Positions 1 through 48,454 of a DNA stretch of 64,000 nt are shown one piece after another. Where the stretch lies: NCBI RefSeq assembly GCF_010015445.1, contig NC_053112.1, forward strand, positions 2,023,219 to 2,087,218, read 5' to 3'. Both the position numbers and the translations under genes were made by a program. The notes under the pieces are model-generated. The model made no database searches, was not told where the DNA came from, and was given only the letters and a program-made list of their open reading frames with translations. The DNA comes from Perca fluviatilis. Taxonomy: Eukaryota; Chordata; Actinopteri; Perciformes; Percidae. How positions within the stretch are numbered: position 1 is the first letter of the stretch; the number at the start of each line of letters is the position of its first letter.

Positions 1-337
1 CCAGCTTCTCCCGTAGCTCTGGGTGTATGTCCTGCACTGACTTGAATGTGAGGTAAAGTGGGCTACAGCTTGTCTCCCCCATCTGCAGCACTGTCTTCCA
101 TAACTGTGCAACCAGACCAGATAGTTTCAGATATCTCACCAGTCCTTTAGCAGCAGATATGGTCTCTCCTATACCAACCAGACCAGATAGTTTCAGATAT
201 CTCACCAGTCCTTTAGCAGCAGATATGGTCTCTCCTATAGCAACCAGACCAGATAGTCTCAGATATCTCACCAGTCCTTTAGCACCAGATCTGGTCTCTC
301 CTATATCCGGCACCTTTGTCGGCCAGTGTGTCAGCAT
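1..337 (-). CDS. Partial open reading frame with a 22-residue tandem repeat, running off the window edge
   Basis: On the minus strand a frame is open from an ATG at 337 to position 1 (112 codons, no stop). It contains three copies of a 66 bp (22 codon) repeat reading roughly GETISAAKGLVRYLKLSGLV, followed by LWKTVLQMGETSCSPLYLTF and SVQDIHPELREKL. Because the unit is a multiple of three, the repeat keeps the frame open. The tail has a spacing of hydrophobic and T-x-x-S positions that reminds me of the middle of hAT-type transposases, so I infer a transposase remnant or a gene derived from one; this is not certain. It lies upstream of and antisense to the first sptbn1 exon in the window. It could also be a chance frame kept open by the repeat. 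Confidence 0.35.
   Translation of the reverse strand, partial: MLTHWPTKVPDIGETRSGAKGLVRYLRLSGLVAIGETISAAKGLVRYLKLSGLVGIGETISAAKGLVRYLKLSGLVAQLWKTVLQMGETSCSPLYLTFKSVQDIHPELREKL
109..307. repeat. 66 bp tandem repeat, three units
   Basis: The unit begins near CAACCAGACCAGATAG and recurs at about 109, 175 and 241 with only a few differences. It underlies the minus-strand open frame at the window edge. The rest of the stretch up to the first spectrin exon at 726 holds no gene that I can see. A GC-rich patch at 535-595 reads as repeated GGGCTCGGG-type motifs and is followed by a poly-T run. Confidence 0.85.
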
Positions 338-725
338 GCAGACCGTGCCGAAGGACAGTATTAATTAGGTGATCGAGACCAGAAAGTCTCCTATATGGTT
401 CCAGGGCTTTGATTATGATGCTGCCTTGATCTGTTACCCTCAGGTAAAAGGAATTATAGTTGAGAACGTCAGTTATAACGGCCCACCTATTCAAACAATG
501 TCGGGTATAAATCTGGCTCGGGCTCATAATTACAGTTAATGTGTCGGGCCGGGCCGAGCTCGGACACAACGTGCACGGGCTCGGGTAGGGTCGGGCTTGT
601 TTTTTTTTTTATCTTATCTTTAGCGCTGAAGCAGCTGTAGTGCTGTTTTCTCTCACATGAACTCTGATAATAACATGAACACGTTTCCAGCCGATGTCTC
701 TAAACGTTAAATGTTTGTGTTGCAG

Positions 726-37333
<36,608 letters not shown>

Positions 37334-37706
37334 AAAACACAATGAGCGCTTTGGTGAAACTGACTCAGACGAATCCGGGCGCACGCTCTGACGAAGGAAA
37401 CGTTTAGCTTCTCATTACCTGCAGTGGTGGAAGTACATTCACTCCAGTACACAGGTTGAGGTATTTGTACTGTTTTTGAAAGAAAGAGAGAAAGATGGAA
37501 ATACAGACAGACAGAAAGAAAGTTGAGTGACGGTTTAACTTTTTTGATTAGCCCATTAAACACATTACTGTTTTAAAAAGAAAGAGAGACGGAAAACCGA
37601 GAAAGAAAGAAAGAAAGTTGATTGATGGAACTCTGATTTGTTTTTCTAATGATCACTCCCCTGTTGAAATGTACGCGCTGCACAAGTGTGAACAGTGTAC
37701 TACACA

Positions 37707-38002
37707 CAGCGGTGGAATGTAACAAAGTAAAAAGTACATTTACTCCAGTACTGTACTTCAGTCCAAATGTTGAGGTACTTGTACTTTACTTGCATCTTTT
37801 TTTTTTCATGCTACTTTCTACTTTTACTCCGCTACATTTCAGAGAGAAATATTGTACTTTTTACTCCACTACATTCATCTGACAGCTTTAGTTACTTTAC
37901 AACATTTTCACTGCAGGACGTTTACTTGTAACAGAGTATTTGAACAGTGTGGTATTAGTACTTTTACTGCAGTAAAGGATGTGAATACTTCTTCCACCAC
38001 TG
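37707..38002. mobile_element. MITE (CAGCGGTGGAATGTAACAAAG) in the 3' UTR
   Basis: The start CAGCGGTGGAATGTAACAAAGTA and end ACTTCTTCCACCACTG are inverted repeats of a very common fish element, with internal AAGTACATTTACTCCAGTAC. A related fragment lies at 60825-60925. Confidence 0.7.
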
Positions 38003-38707
38003 GTGAACCGGAAGCTGCTTCAGAGCGCGAGTCCAGATTTGAGCTGCTGTTTTTTAGCTTCATGAAGGTCTTTTTCCAGAGGAAAAAAAAGCTGCTGAAT
38101 CATCTCTGATGCTGCACGTTAAAGTAGCAGTATTACCAAACCGCTCCGAGCAGGTAAATGCATCGCTCACCTCGCTCCGAAAAGACCTTCGTAAAGTTTG
38201 ACTGTGTAAACTTTATCAGCCCTCCGACATATCCTGTTCAGATCTGCAACTCTGACGGTTATATCCTGGATGAATGGATTCGTTGTCTCTGAGCGTAGCG
38301 TAGACGGCATTATGCACACGTGCTGTTAGAGGACTTCCATTCAAAATGATTGAATCCTTTAAACGGGAAACAAAACAAACCAAGCTATGACATCACTCCT
38401 GAACAGCCAATGACGGAGGTTGACAGCTGAGCAGTTTCACCAAAAAGTGCGATGTCGGGTTGTTTATTCTCAATGCAGTTTTGGTTTCTTCTGTTGTTGT
38501 TTTTTATATTTCTGGTTTGATTTTCTTCACGTGGTTGTCCGGCCGGGTGGGAAAAAGGGCGACACTGTGCCTGAGAGCGAGAGCGGCGGTTTGGTTCTGG
38601 CGTTTTGAAGAAACAGGGGTTCATCATCAACGAACTGATGGGCAAAAAGAGCAAGAGTGGCAGCGGTTTCTGTTTATATGCCGTGTTGTAACTGCTTGGG
38701 TTTAGAC

Positions 38708-39070
38708 TAGGGCTGCACCATATGAGGAAAACTACCTGCTACTTATAAATAACTACTTACTTGCGATAAATAAACAGATATTAAAGTGTCCCCAGTTCTG
38801 CTGCTTTCCTTATTCTGCTAAAATACAACAAACTGCTTGTTGGATTTAAAACAAATGAAAGGAAATCATTTCTAACATTCTTTTACTGAACAAATTAAAC
38901 ATTGGGCTGAATATAAAAGGCAGCACAAAAAAAGAATGACAGTTACATTTTAAAGTGCAGTTTTCTGCTGATATTTTCTTTCAACTAACACAAAAAGCAG
39001 AGTGTCTTTTGCGATATGTTGCACCCTTTTGCGGTGTGTTTGTAAAAAAAAAACATATTGTGCAATCCTA
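38708..39070. mobile_element. hAT-type MITE with perfect 8 bp target duplication in the 3' UTR
   Basis: It opens TAGGGCTGCACCATATGAGG and closes CATATTGTGCAATCCTA. Both flanks are GTTTAGAC (38700-38707 and 39071-39078). It is 363 bp and is the reference copy for the decayed relatives at 1.65-1.87 and 27.2-27.85 kb. It introduces an AATAAA at 38769 into the UTR. Confidence 0.88.
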
Positions 39071-40498
39071 GTTTAGACTTTGAGATGTAACTGCTTTTGT
39101 GCTGACATTTGTCAACAACAAACAGCTGATAAATCACGGCGTCTCGACTGTAACGGTGTGTATCTCGCTTCGCCAGTTTGCCGACGATAAACCTCTGTTT
39201 CTTTACGTCTGTCACCGCCTCTCTCGCTCTGTTTTGGTGACGTCTGCAGGGACCACACACTAACTTTGTTTGATCTAGATTATTCTTAAACTTTTTGTTA
39301 TTTTTGTACTTTTTATTTTTACTTTTTGTTGTTGAACTTATCAAGTTATTTCCTCAATTTTGTGAGGGTGTCTTCATAGACAACCTGCACTCTTCCTCTG
39401 CCGTTGAGAAATTGGACCAATTGTGCATTTTGTTTTGTTATTATTTTTTACTTTACGTTCTCTGCCGCTCTGCAAAACATTTTCCTTTTTGTCCTGAGAA
39501 CAGCCGGTCACCTCGGCGGAGGTGTGTGATGTAGAAATATCCACTCACTTGCATGCTTCTTCGTCAGGCTCCGAGCACCGCCTGAAACACTAAAAACCCT
39601 CTTCATTTTTTTTATTTTTCTTTGGTTCACTATGTTTCAGATAAAGCAGATGAATATGTATAGTGGTCCGGGTATCATAGGATAATTCGTAATTCATTTG
39701 TAATTAGAAAATTAAAAACATGTATATTTGTTTTTTGTTTTGAGCGAAAAAAAAACGTTTCTGGTGTCAGAATCAGAATAATAAAAATCGATCAGAAACG
39801 GACTGTTTTTTTTAGTTTTTGGCAATTCTTTTCATCGTTATTTTTTTGGTATCGGAAGAATAAAAAAGTACATGTACAACTCGTTATTTCGTTTGAATCC
39901 AAAAACGGAAGTTACGTGGGTTTTGTTTAGAAAGGAAAAGCTAGAAAACCAAATTCAAAAAGCAGTCTAATTTAGTTTTTTGCAAAGAATTTTGAAGAAA
40001 GACATGAAAAAATCATGACAGGTAACTGAAAAGTAAACCTGTTTTTGACTTTGAAACAAAGAACAGATATACAGTGTTCTTTTTTCATAATTACAAATAA
40101 ACCAGGTATGATCCAGTGATAGCGGACCTTTGATGAACACTTTAAAGCGTCAATGTTAACAGTATAGACGTACATCGTGTACTGCAGACAGGAGGAGAGA
40201 AATGAAGGTTGCTTGCTTATCGTCGGCTCTTCGCGCTGCGTTCAGATTTTCTGCTCTTTGATACTCGTGTTGCTCTCCGTCGCTGTATATCTATCGTACT
40301 GAACGTGTATGGAAGTTAACGCCATCTTACTGCACAATCACAACTTCATCTATAGGAATGAAGAAGAAGCTGTTTGAGGCTGAATATTTAAACAGAAGTT
40401 AGACCATAAAGGCTTTTCTCATGTATGAAACTGCACCTGTAGACTTTAAAACTCTCTCTCTCACTCTCTCTCTTTTTCTGTCAAATATGTGCGATGTC

Positions 40499-40504
40499 AT
40501 TAAA
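40499..40504 (+). terminator. sptbn1: Candidate polyadenylation signal ATTAAA of sptbn1
   Basis: GTCATTAAAGCTTTTAAAC is the last hexamer-like signal before an apparently unrelated region begins. It is assigned by position only. Confidence 0.4.
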
Positions 40505-40947
40505 GCTTTTAAACTTTACACTTCCTGTTGAATCCTCTTTCTTTTGAAACTGCAACTACATCACATTTAATTATTAACTAAAACATGACACTGCTCTTTG
40601 ATTCATTTCATTTCAAATGTGTTCATGGTTTTACTGCCGCTACTTTCCTAGTGATTGTGTTTAAGGTCACATGATGCTGCAGCGCCGACTTTTACCAACG
40701 TTACCTCACAGCTGCAGACCGTCCTGCGGCGTTCCCTTAACTCTCAGAGCCAACAGAGATCTGAAGGAGTCCTAACACCTGGATTCTGTCACTGTGATAA
40801 TAGTCTCACATGTCCAGCTCTATCTCCACAGCGCTGTGGAGTAAAGTCTGGCTACACCACAGATGCATTCTGGGATAGGAGAAAAAAAACACGCTGGGTT
40901 CACATTTCTTTAAACCAATTCCAATGGTCTTGGCTAAGCACCAGAGG

Positions 40948-41165
40948 CTGCGATGGTGGCTTAGTGGTTAGCACTTCCGACCTCATAGCAAGAAGGTTCT
41001 GGCTTCGAATCCAGGTCGTTCCGGGCCTTTCTGTGTGGAGTTTGTAAGTTCTCCCCGTGTTTGCGTGGGTTTCCTCCAGGTGCTCCGGTTTCTTCCCACC
41101 ATAAAGACATGCATACTAGGTAATTAGGACTACAGTTGAAAATTAGCTGACTGGCTAACACTGGC
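40948..41165 (+). mobile_element. tRNA-derived SINE
   Basis: The head GGTGGCTTAGTGGTTAGCAC and TTCTGGCTTCGAATCCAGG carries the A and B box pattern of a tRNA promoter. It is followed by TTCTGTGTGGAGTTTGTAAG, TTCTCCCCGTGTTTGCGTGG and CCTCCAGGTGCTCCGGTTTC, the body of a widespread fish SINE. It is slightly decayed (TTCGAATC intact). Confidence 0.85.
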
Positions 41166-43118
41166 GCATTTACAGAAATGTTGATTAATGTGCATTGTCC
41201 TAATCAAATAAACTTACCATAATCATTCATTCAAATAGTCTCTGGAAGGGACATATAGTTTTGGTGGAACATTTGCACCTTGCAGTATTCGTCCACAACA
41301 ATCCCACCAATCGCTCCAAAAACATCCCAGTTAGAGACAAAATTACAATCTTTACAATTACAATTGTAAAGATTGTAATCTTTACAATCATTCCCTGAAA
41401 GAACCAATCAGACCTGACTTGTTGCACCATCCACATCTTCTACATAATTTGACATTTTCAGTTTGTTTCCTAAGGAGAACAGAATTTTAGAATGACAACA
41501 CACAGAGAGCAAACGTCAGGGACATCCGGCACGCGGCAATTATCCGTGATAGCGTTACAACTGAGCAAGATGCAATCACGAAAATGTACAGGTGTGTAGT
41601 TGAGTTCAATATGAAGGTTGTCTTAACAGATGTACATGTTTTGGCCATAAAAGCCTGAATTTAGTGGCCTCTGGCACGTACAAATGACACTATTTCATTA
41701 TATACACTCATCGCATATTTTAATGAGTTTACCTATACCTGATTGTCAATGTTGTGAATAAACGACGGCGTGAAGCGCCGGTGCGTTTAGGGCGTGTCCA
41801 AATCCACTTTTGCTAGTTTTGACGGCGGAAAAAAGGGTCCGTGCACCAGCTGCATGGTTCTAAAGGGTTGTACTTAGTGTCTTCATTAATTATGGTGTGT
41901 TTTGGGCGTAACATGCAATAAACCAGAGATCATCTCCCATTCCCTTTAAAAGCCAGGTGCGTTTGGACCTTGGAGCATTGCTGTTATGATGGAGCAATTG
42001 CTGAGCAGGAAGGAGATTTCAAGAGAAGAAACTGATCTGCTCGTGCGTGCAAAATGTGAAAGCGTGCGAGCAGATCATACAATACTATTTCACATTGTAA
42101 TATTTTTATTTTTAGTCTTCTGCATGTTTGTGTGCTGCTGCGCGTCCCTGTGTGTGTGACAAACAGTGTGCATGCTTTTTACTAATGCTCTGTTAAAATA
42201 ACAATGAAATGCTGAGTTATTGACTTTAGACCAGGTTTTTGTTGGTCAATGGCACGATCACTTCCTGCTGCCTCAAGATAGCAATACTCCCAGAATGCAC
42301 CTGAACACACCCCCCTGTAAACCCAGCACGCCCATGGGCACACAGATGGGCACAGGTGTATTTGCTGTTTAATCAACGTGGGCGCTGGACAGTATTAAAA
42401 TAGCAAAGTCACTTGTGTCTGGCTTTGCGCTGTGCTGCACCGCGCTGGGTGCTAGATAGGGCCGTGTTTTAGCCCACAGTCTGTAAATAGCTATTCATAT
42501 TTAAACTATTCATGACGGATCAAAACTTAAATCACACCTTATTTATTATTTATTGACTCCTTCAATGTAAGGTTTATCAAGACATGCCACTGATGGTTAA
42601 TGGAGGCTATTATATTACTAGAAACATAAATGTGCTCGCTACTGCAGGGAGTTCTATGACATCCTGTTTGATTTAAAAAAAAATGACTTTGGGCATCTGA
42701 TATTAGTTTGCATAATTGGTTAATGGCAAAAAATACAAAAGCGTTCTAGAACTGTTTTTAACTGTAAATTACAGTGAGGCTGCATTTTCCTCCTGTTACT
42801 TTGACAACATTGCCTGTTTTGGTGTGTGTTTGCAGAGCGTCTTTATGGAGCCCCGGAACACAGACAGAACAAATATTATTGCGTGGCCTCGAGTTATTAT
42901 TTTGTGTCGTACTTTAGCCTATATGGAAAATGCTGCGTTTTCAGAAGACTTGTTAATGCTTACTGCGCAATCATCAAGTAGTGTCTGGCGTTTCTGTCTG
43001 TGCAATCAATGCAATTCTTACAGTGTTTTGTCATAAATTATTTTGCTAATCAAGACAATGAAGACGAGTTCCACTCTTTGCTTGGCAGGACACGCAGCTG
43101 CTCAGCTGAGAACGGGAC
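41166..43118. other. Intergenic region with decayed DNA-transposon sequence
   Basis: 41340-41400 is a palindrome (CAATCTTTACAATTACAATTG and its inverse). 41755-42470 resembles the interior of a fish DNA transposon (GGGCGTGTCCAAATCCACTTTTGC, TTTGGGCGTAACATGCAATAAACC, then an ATG frame at 41987 that soon stops). No intact gene is seen. The assignment of a superfamily is uncertain. Confidence 0.4.
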
Positions 43119-43192
43119 TGATACAGACAGACAGACAGACAGACAGACAGACGGATGGACGGATACAGACAGACACACAGACCGAGGGACTG

Positions 43193-43223
<31 letters not shown>

Positions 43224-43432
43224 ATGACTGATACAGACAGACAGACAGACAGAGGGACTGATACAGACAGACAGACAGACAGAGTGACTGATACAGATAG
43301 ATAGACAGACAGACAGACAGAGGGACTGATACAGACAGACAGGCAGACAGACAGACAGAGGGACTGATACAGACAGACAGGCAGACAGACAGACAGAGGG
43401 ACTGATACAGACAGACAGACAGACAGGCTTGT
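43119..43432. repeat. (GACA)n microsatellite
   Basis: (GACA)n runs are separated by AGAGGGACTGATACAGACAG spacers about every 45-50 bp, giving a higher-order repeat of about six blocks. Open frames rich in Ser/Leu/Cys/Val on the minus strand are artefacts. Confidence 0.95.
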
Positions 43433-46400
43433 ATCTCGTTACTCACATTGGTTTGAAGTGGAGGCTATAGTGGTTGTAAAATGTTCATACATAGTGAATC
43501 GCCACTCAAAAGTATTTTATAGAATCAAAAATGAATGCAATAAAGTAGCAGCTAGACTTAATTGAGGCTGTTTGGCCGGCAGCTGACACTTATGAAAAGT
43601 TCTGCTCATATCAATCACAAAAACTTAACAAAACCCTTTATATAAATAAAAAAAGTGCATGTGCACATGTTGAGACAGTCTGACAATCACATCATAGGCT
43701 ATGAAAGCATATATTCTTTATGTTGTAAGGAAATATGAAAGTCAGAAATGAAAGTCAATTCTTTATAAACCTTTACTTACTTCATGTTCCTCCCTTAAGG
43801 GATTGTTAACCCTAAGAATCCTGAAACCAGATAACCCATAAGGAAGGACCATTATACAACAAGTAGATCCGACAATCTGATTTGTCAACTAGATATTTAG
43901 AACATGAATTAAGTTTGATTATGACATATATTTATATATTTATTATAACTCTCCCTCTATCTGTGTGCATTCATGTCCCATTAATGCATATAGCTTCTTC
44001 CCCGGAGTTGTTGTACTTTCTTGTAGATTTCCTTGGATTGTGGTGACACCTGGATCATGTTCCCAGCTGCTGCCCTGGTCCTGCAAAATGTGCTAAATAC
44101 ATTATTTAAAAAACAAATCTGTATAACAGCTTAAATGTGTCTGACAGTTAAGGTCGTTTTAATCCCTTAAATACGTTTTTCGCCTAAATCGCCACTGACA
44201 GCTCCTCACTGAACAGCCTACCTGAAAACTCCGGATCACTTCACTTTCACCTCTCAGCAGCTCACCGACAGGGTCTTCACCCAAAACTCCTGCTAAACTC
44301 CGGACTGGATTCACGGACTGACTGCACTGACTACTTGACTGACTGACTGACTGGTATAACGTTGTAAGTCAACAAACCTTTTTACTTTACCTTGAAAGTG
44401 TCTTTCATTTTTGTTTATTTCTGTGCACCACGAGCAGACTACAAGACTCTGCTTGAACTGACCAATTACTTGTTGTGCTGAGTAACAAACAGCAATGATT
44501 AGCCCTTCCCCGCAGGACAGGGTTGGGCAGGGTTTGACGTATGTACAGTATACACTTGAGACTTGGACTCTGAACTTATGAAGGTGTGTTGGCGTCCTCG
44601 GATCAGATGCACACAGACACCCAGATGGACGAGGCAGAAAAGAGCAGCTTAGTCTCTGTCAGTGTTTCCTCGACACACAAAGGTTTAAAGAGTCTGTAGG
44701 TCGACCTGAAGAGTTCAGCAGGTGAGAATCCTAGCAGAGGAATCTGTAAATGTCTTATAATCATTGTGGTGGCAAATTTTATTTTAACCATTTTGTTTAA
44801 TGATTGTTTTATAACGCCACAAGATTTAGCTTCTTCATGTGTAGATTCAAAAGGCTCCAAGTGAAATAGTTGGCAACCGTGAACTTTCAGCCTAGTAGAG
44901 TTTTTATTGAGGAACTCCAGCTACTCATTTGTTTTAACTTTCAGCAGATAAAGTGAAGAAGGCCATAAACTGTCTGAACCGTGTCTCCTTCTGCCTCCTG
45001 AGATAAACTGTTGTTTAGGCTAATGTTAGGAACAGAGAGCAGAGGGGAAGGTGAGACTATGGTGTGACTGTAATGATGTCCTCTTTTCAACTATGGCCAT
45101 GCTAAAAGATAAAGTTAGAGGGGTGGCTTAACAGAGGTTTTCACTATATGATGTTTGAATGTTTAGACTTTAGGTTAGAAAGACATTTTCAGTTGTACCT
45201 TTGAAACTGTGTTTCTCCATTTGCAAATGTAAATAAATACTGAAAGACCAAACTTTGGTTTAATTCTCAGTCGTTATTCGTTTAGATTTTATCATGAATA
45301 TCACTAACCCTGCTGCTTCATCGGAAAAATTCCACGACATTTTGGCGTTGTCTGGCACGACGGATGAGTTAACAGAGAAAAGAGCTCCGTTGGGTCGCTG
45401 ATGACTGGCTATCCAGGGATCAAAAATCACCTGCCTCATACCTCTAAACCTTTAAAAAGGTTTTTCAGAGAGAAGAGGGTTAGGACCACGGAGCGCTCTT
45501 GACTGTTTTCCACCCCAAAAAAAACGAACAGGAAGAGATTTCAAGCAGCACGGGTAAGATAAAATTGCTTAATTACAATTGGATTGCGAATTCAAGGTTT
45601 TGAACAAACATTCTAAACAAGCAACCGTTGCTAAACGAATTAAGTAATCAATAATTGGCGAAATCATACTCTTAACTAAAAGACAATAAATGAAACTAAT
45701 TCTGACTTTTGGGAAGTGAGTAACTTGGTATTTTTTGGGTCATTAGATACGACAAAGATATTGTGATGTGTCGCTGTTTAACTGGACAGTAGAAAGGTTT
45801 CTTCATTCTGATTGGCTGATTCAAAATATCTATTTGATGCTTGCAGATATTCTTCACAATTTCTCTCTGAGGTAAATGACATTGATCTGTCACTTCAATT
45901 GTTGTGTGCCCAATAACAGGTGTTTTAATCAACATTATTCACGAGATATTATCATGGTTTATATGTATTTCTTTTAATGTTATTATTTCAGTCTATTTCA
46001 GCCAGGGAAGCTGGGTTGCTTTTTTGTTTATTTATATTTTTAAAACTATAACGCTACATTTATTTATTAACATTTATTTAGATGTTATCATGGTATTCAC
46101 TTATTTATTTTAATAATATTATTTCGGTCTTATTACCGTTGAAATATTACACTATGCTGTAATACAGAACATTACGATATGATCCGAGCTAGTTATATGC
46201 CGTGTAATCCTAGCAACCTACCCACGTCAACAGATTCGCTACATAGTCATAAACATTTTACTGGCCTTTGCGTGTCGCAACTCAAATAAAAACTACACTG
46301 AACTGAACTGAATATCTGAGCCCTACATTACTATAACATTGTACAGCAGGAAAAATGTGTTTTAAAAGTAATTAGGATGATCCTTGTTGCGCTGGATTCA

Positions 46401-47036
46401 AACCTTCCTCAGCAAAAATAAAAATATACAAGTCTGCTTCGCTGTCCACTACACTATCGCATTGATCAGATCAGTCAACAGGACATGGCTTTGTTTTTTC
46501 TTTTTTCTCAGTAGGCCATGAATCACTGTTTATCTGAGTACTCCGAAACAACAGGTTAAAAACTTAACTACATCATGCACTCTAACCTTCTGCTACACCT
46601 CTGCGCTATCCGTGTACAAGGATTTGTCATAAATTATAGCAGGCAGCCCATGGATTCTGAAACAATGGGTCTAAAACAACTGGTTACCCTGGGCTGGAAA
46701 CGTGATCTCGAGGCTCTCAAACAGCTAGGCTACAATAACAAGTTCCTTGGTTTTATGAAAAGAAGCAATATTTCTATTGACATGGCTCAAATGCCTACAT
46801 CTACGTTTCCAATAGCCTACAACGTTATGTTTTTCAGGATTCATAAGAGTCGCCCCCTAGTGGCAACAGGAAGTAGGCCTAAATGTCAAGGTGCTATACT
46901 TTAACGGACTCCTCCTAGAGATTTCATCCGATGGACTTCAAACTTGGTCTGTACCATCTCAACAACTTAAAGATGAAAAGTTATTAAAAGAAAAACTTTT
47001 GACCATTTATTGATAAACAAAGAAGTTCAGGTGTTG
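43433..47036. other. Intergenic region, no assigned gene
   Basis: I find donor-like sites after plausible untranslated exons (TATAACGTTGTAAGTC at 44354; TTCAGCAGGTGAGAATC at 44712), which could be 5' exons of the B30.2 locus at 47.9 kb, but nothing proves this. At 45225-45390 an AATAAA is followed by CATTTTGGCGTTGTCTGGCA, which recalls the leader of an LTR retroelement, and a 35-codon frame (45294-45401) overlaps it. A 109-codon frame at 46575-46904 has no recognised family. Confidence 0.3.
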
Positions 47037-47330
47037 TAAATGGACTGTATTTATATAGCGCTTTTCTAGTCTTAACGACTACTCAAAGTGCTTTTACATA
47101 GTACAGGAACCATTCACCATTCACACACATTCATACACTGTGGCAGAGCCACCTGCACATCAGATAAATACACACACACACAAACACTGCGCAGCATCGG
47201 GGGCAACTAGGGGTTCATTGTCTTGCCCAAGGACACTTCGACATGGGACTGCAGGGCCATGGATCGAACCGCCAACCTTCCGATTGGCAGGCAACCGCTC
47301 TACCACTGAGCAACAGCCGCCCCAGTGTAC
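47037..47330 (-). mobile_element. tRNA-derived SINE, reverse orientation
   Basis: On the minus strand it reads GGGGCGGCTGTTGCTCAGTGG, TAGAGCGGTTGCCTGCC and GGTTGGCGGTTCGATCC (tRNA-like boxes). It continues with GTGTCCTTGGGCAAGAC and ends AAAAGCGCTATATAAATACAG TCCATTTA. This is a common teleost SINE. Confidence 0.85.
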
Positions 47331-47759
47331 ATTGTCATATCTGCCCAAAATTTCTCATGTTTGACAAGGCTCCAGGCCTGAGGTCATCTACAGGCCAAAA
47401 TTGACTTTTGGTCATAGTGCCCCCCACTTGCAACAGGAAATCTGCCTTATATGACAATCCAATTTACGTGAAACTTACAATGTGTGGTCTACATTGGACA
47501 CTGAGCCGCCGCTTATACTTTAACCACACCCATGTACTTAGGCCACTCCCCGTCTTAGGGCTTTTGAACCGTTTAAGGTACAGTCTTATGTGAGGTATCA
47601 TTGAACTCAGCTGAGAGTTCCTTTTTTATTGGTAAAGGTTTGCCCCGACTCCTGTGCTTTGGCCACGCCCCCTTTCACAGCTAATGAACTGTATGACGTA
47701 GATTCTTGTGTGAGGTATCGTTGAACTCAGCAGGAAGTTCCCTTTTCATTGTTGACGAT

Positions 47760-47830
47760 TAGGGTTGGGCATCGAGAAACAATTCCTACTTGGAATCGTT
47801 GAAAATTACAATTCCATCGGAATCAAGTTT
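47760..47830. mobile_element. End of a hAT-type element (AGGGTTGGGCATCGAGAA)
   Basis: TTAGGGTTGGGCATCGAGAAAC resembles one terminus of a common fish hAT MITE. It truncates the homology between the + and - B30.2 loci about 70 bp upstream of the first recognised exon. The other end was not found. Confidence 0.5.
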
Positions 47831-47897
47831 TATCTTTTGACACAATGTAGCAAAGCATTGTTGTTATCATTGTGTAACTGGCTCTTTCTCTTTCCAG

Positions 47898-47967
47898 GAC
47901 CAAATGGAAGGAAAAGGCATGGCAGCAGGAGAGCAGGTTCAGAGGGATCAAATTGCTGAGGCTTCAG
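47898..47967 (+). CDS. B30.2 locus A, exon a1
   Basis: The acceptor is CTCTTTCCAG and the donor GTCTGT after TCAG. It encodes DQMEGKGMAAGEQVQRDQIA and EAS plus G. It is homologous to the - locus exons at 61015-61055 and 61122-61161, and to the orphan exon at 11681-11721; the shared intron sequence TATTTATATACC follows. Whether further exons lie upstream is unknown; no kinase exon was found on this strand. Confidence 0.6.
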
Positions 47968-48381
47968 GTCTGTATTTATATACCCATGTTGCCTGGGTCC
48001 AGACCTTTGAATCTGTCTGAAATCAAGTTTACGGATTAATCCTCTGGCATTGTGACATAAAGTCTGACTAACATATCTCTGTTATTATTATAATATTCTC
48101 ATTGGATGTCCACACACCACTGTAACAACACCATGAACAACACTAGATTGGCCCCGTCATCCTCGTCCCTCTCATCCAAAATCATTAGAACTGGTTGCAA
48201 AAAACCAAGACAGCAACTGCCAAATTGTCAAACTCAAGGCTTCAAAACGACAGTCCACTAATTAGGTCCTGTTTGCATGTGTGTGGACTCGGCCAGTGTG
48301 TGTGTAATGTTTAAAATAACAGAGTGGAAAATTGAATTTATCCTCCTTGGATTAATAAAATATGACTTCTTCATCTTCTAG

Positions 48382-48454
48382 TGGGGGGGATCCAACAGCC
48401 CCTGAGAGGATTGGATATGCTTTCTGGTCCACAACAGACAGTGGACCATCTCAG
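48382..48454 (+). CDS. B30.2 locus A, exon a2
   Basis: The acceptor is ATCTTCTAG and the donor GTAACA. In phase with a1 and a3 it reads GGIQQPLRGLDMLSGPQQTV then DHLR. No domain is recognised; it would be the linker before the PRY/SPRY module. It has no counterpart that I found in the - locus. Confidence 0.6.

Larger units (their letters stand above)
37334..40520 (+). other. sptbn1: Probable sptbn1 3' UTR
   Basis: There is no further coding after the stop. A long, mostly AT-rich region follows and contains two MITEs. The best end signal is ATTAAA at 40499-40504 followed by AT-rich then T/C-rich sequence, and a 3.2 kb UTR would be plausible for this gene. Earlier AATAAA motifs (38769, inside a MITE; about 39777) are alternatives. 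The end is inferred. Confidence 0.5.

Noticed and set aside
40948..41165. A functional tRNA gene
   Set aside because: The tRNA-like boxes belong to a SINE head followed by a SINE body, and the cloverleaf is not complete. The same holds for 47037-47330.
43102..43446. Cys/Val/Ser-rich minus frame
   Set aside because: It is a translation of the (GACA)n microsatellite.
46575..46904. 109-codon + frame
   Set aside because: No recognised family, and its end runs into a dispersed repeat (CGCCCCCTAGTGGCAACAGGAA). It is kept only as a remark in the intergenic entry.
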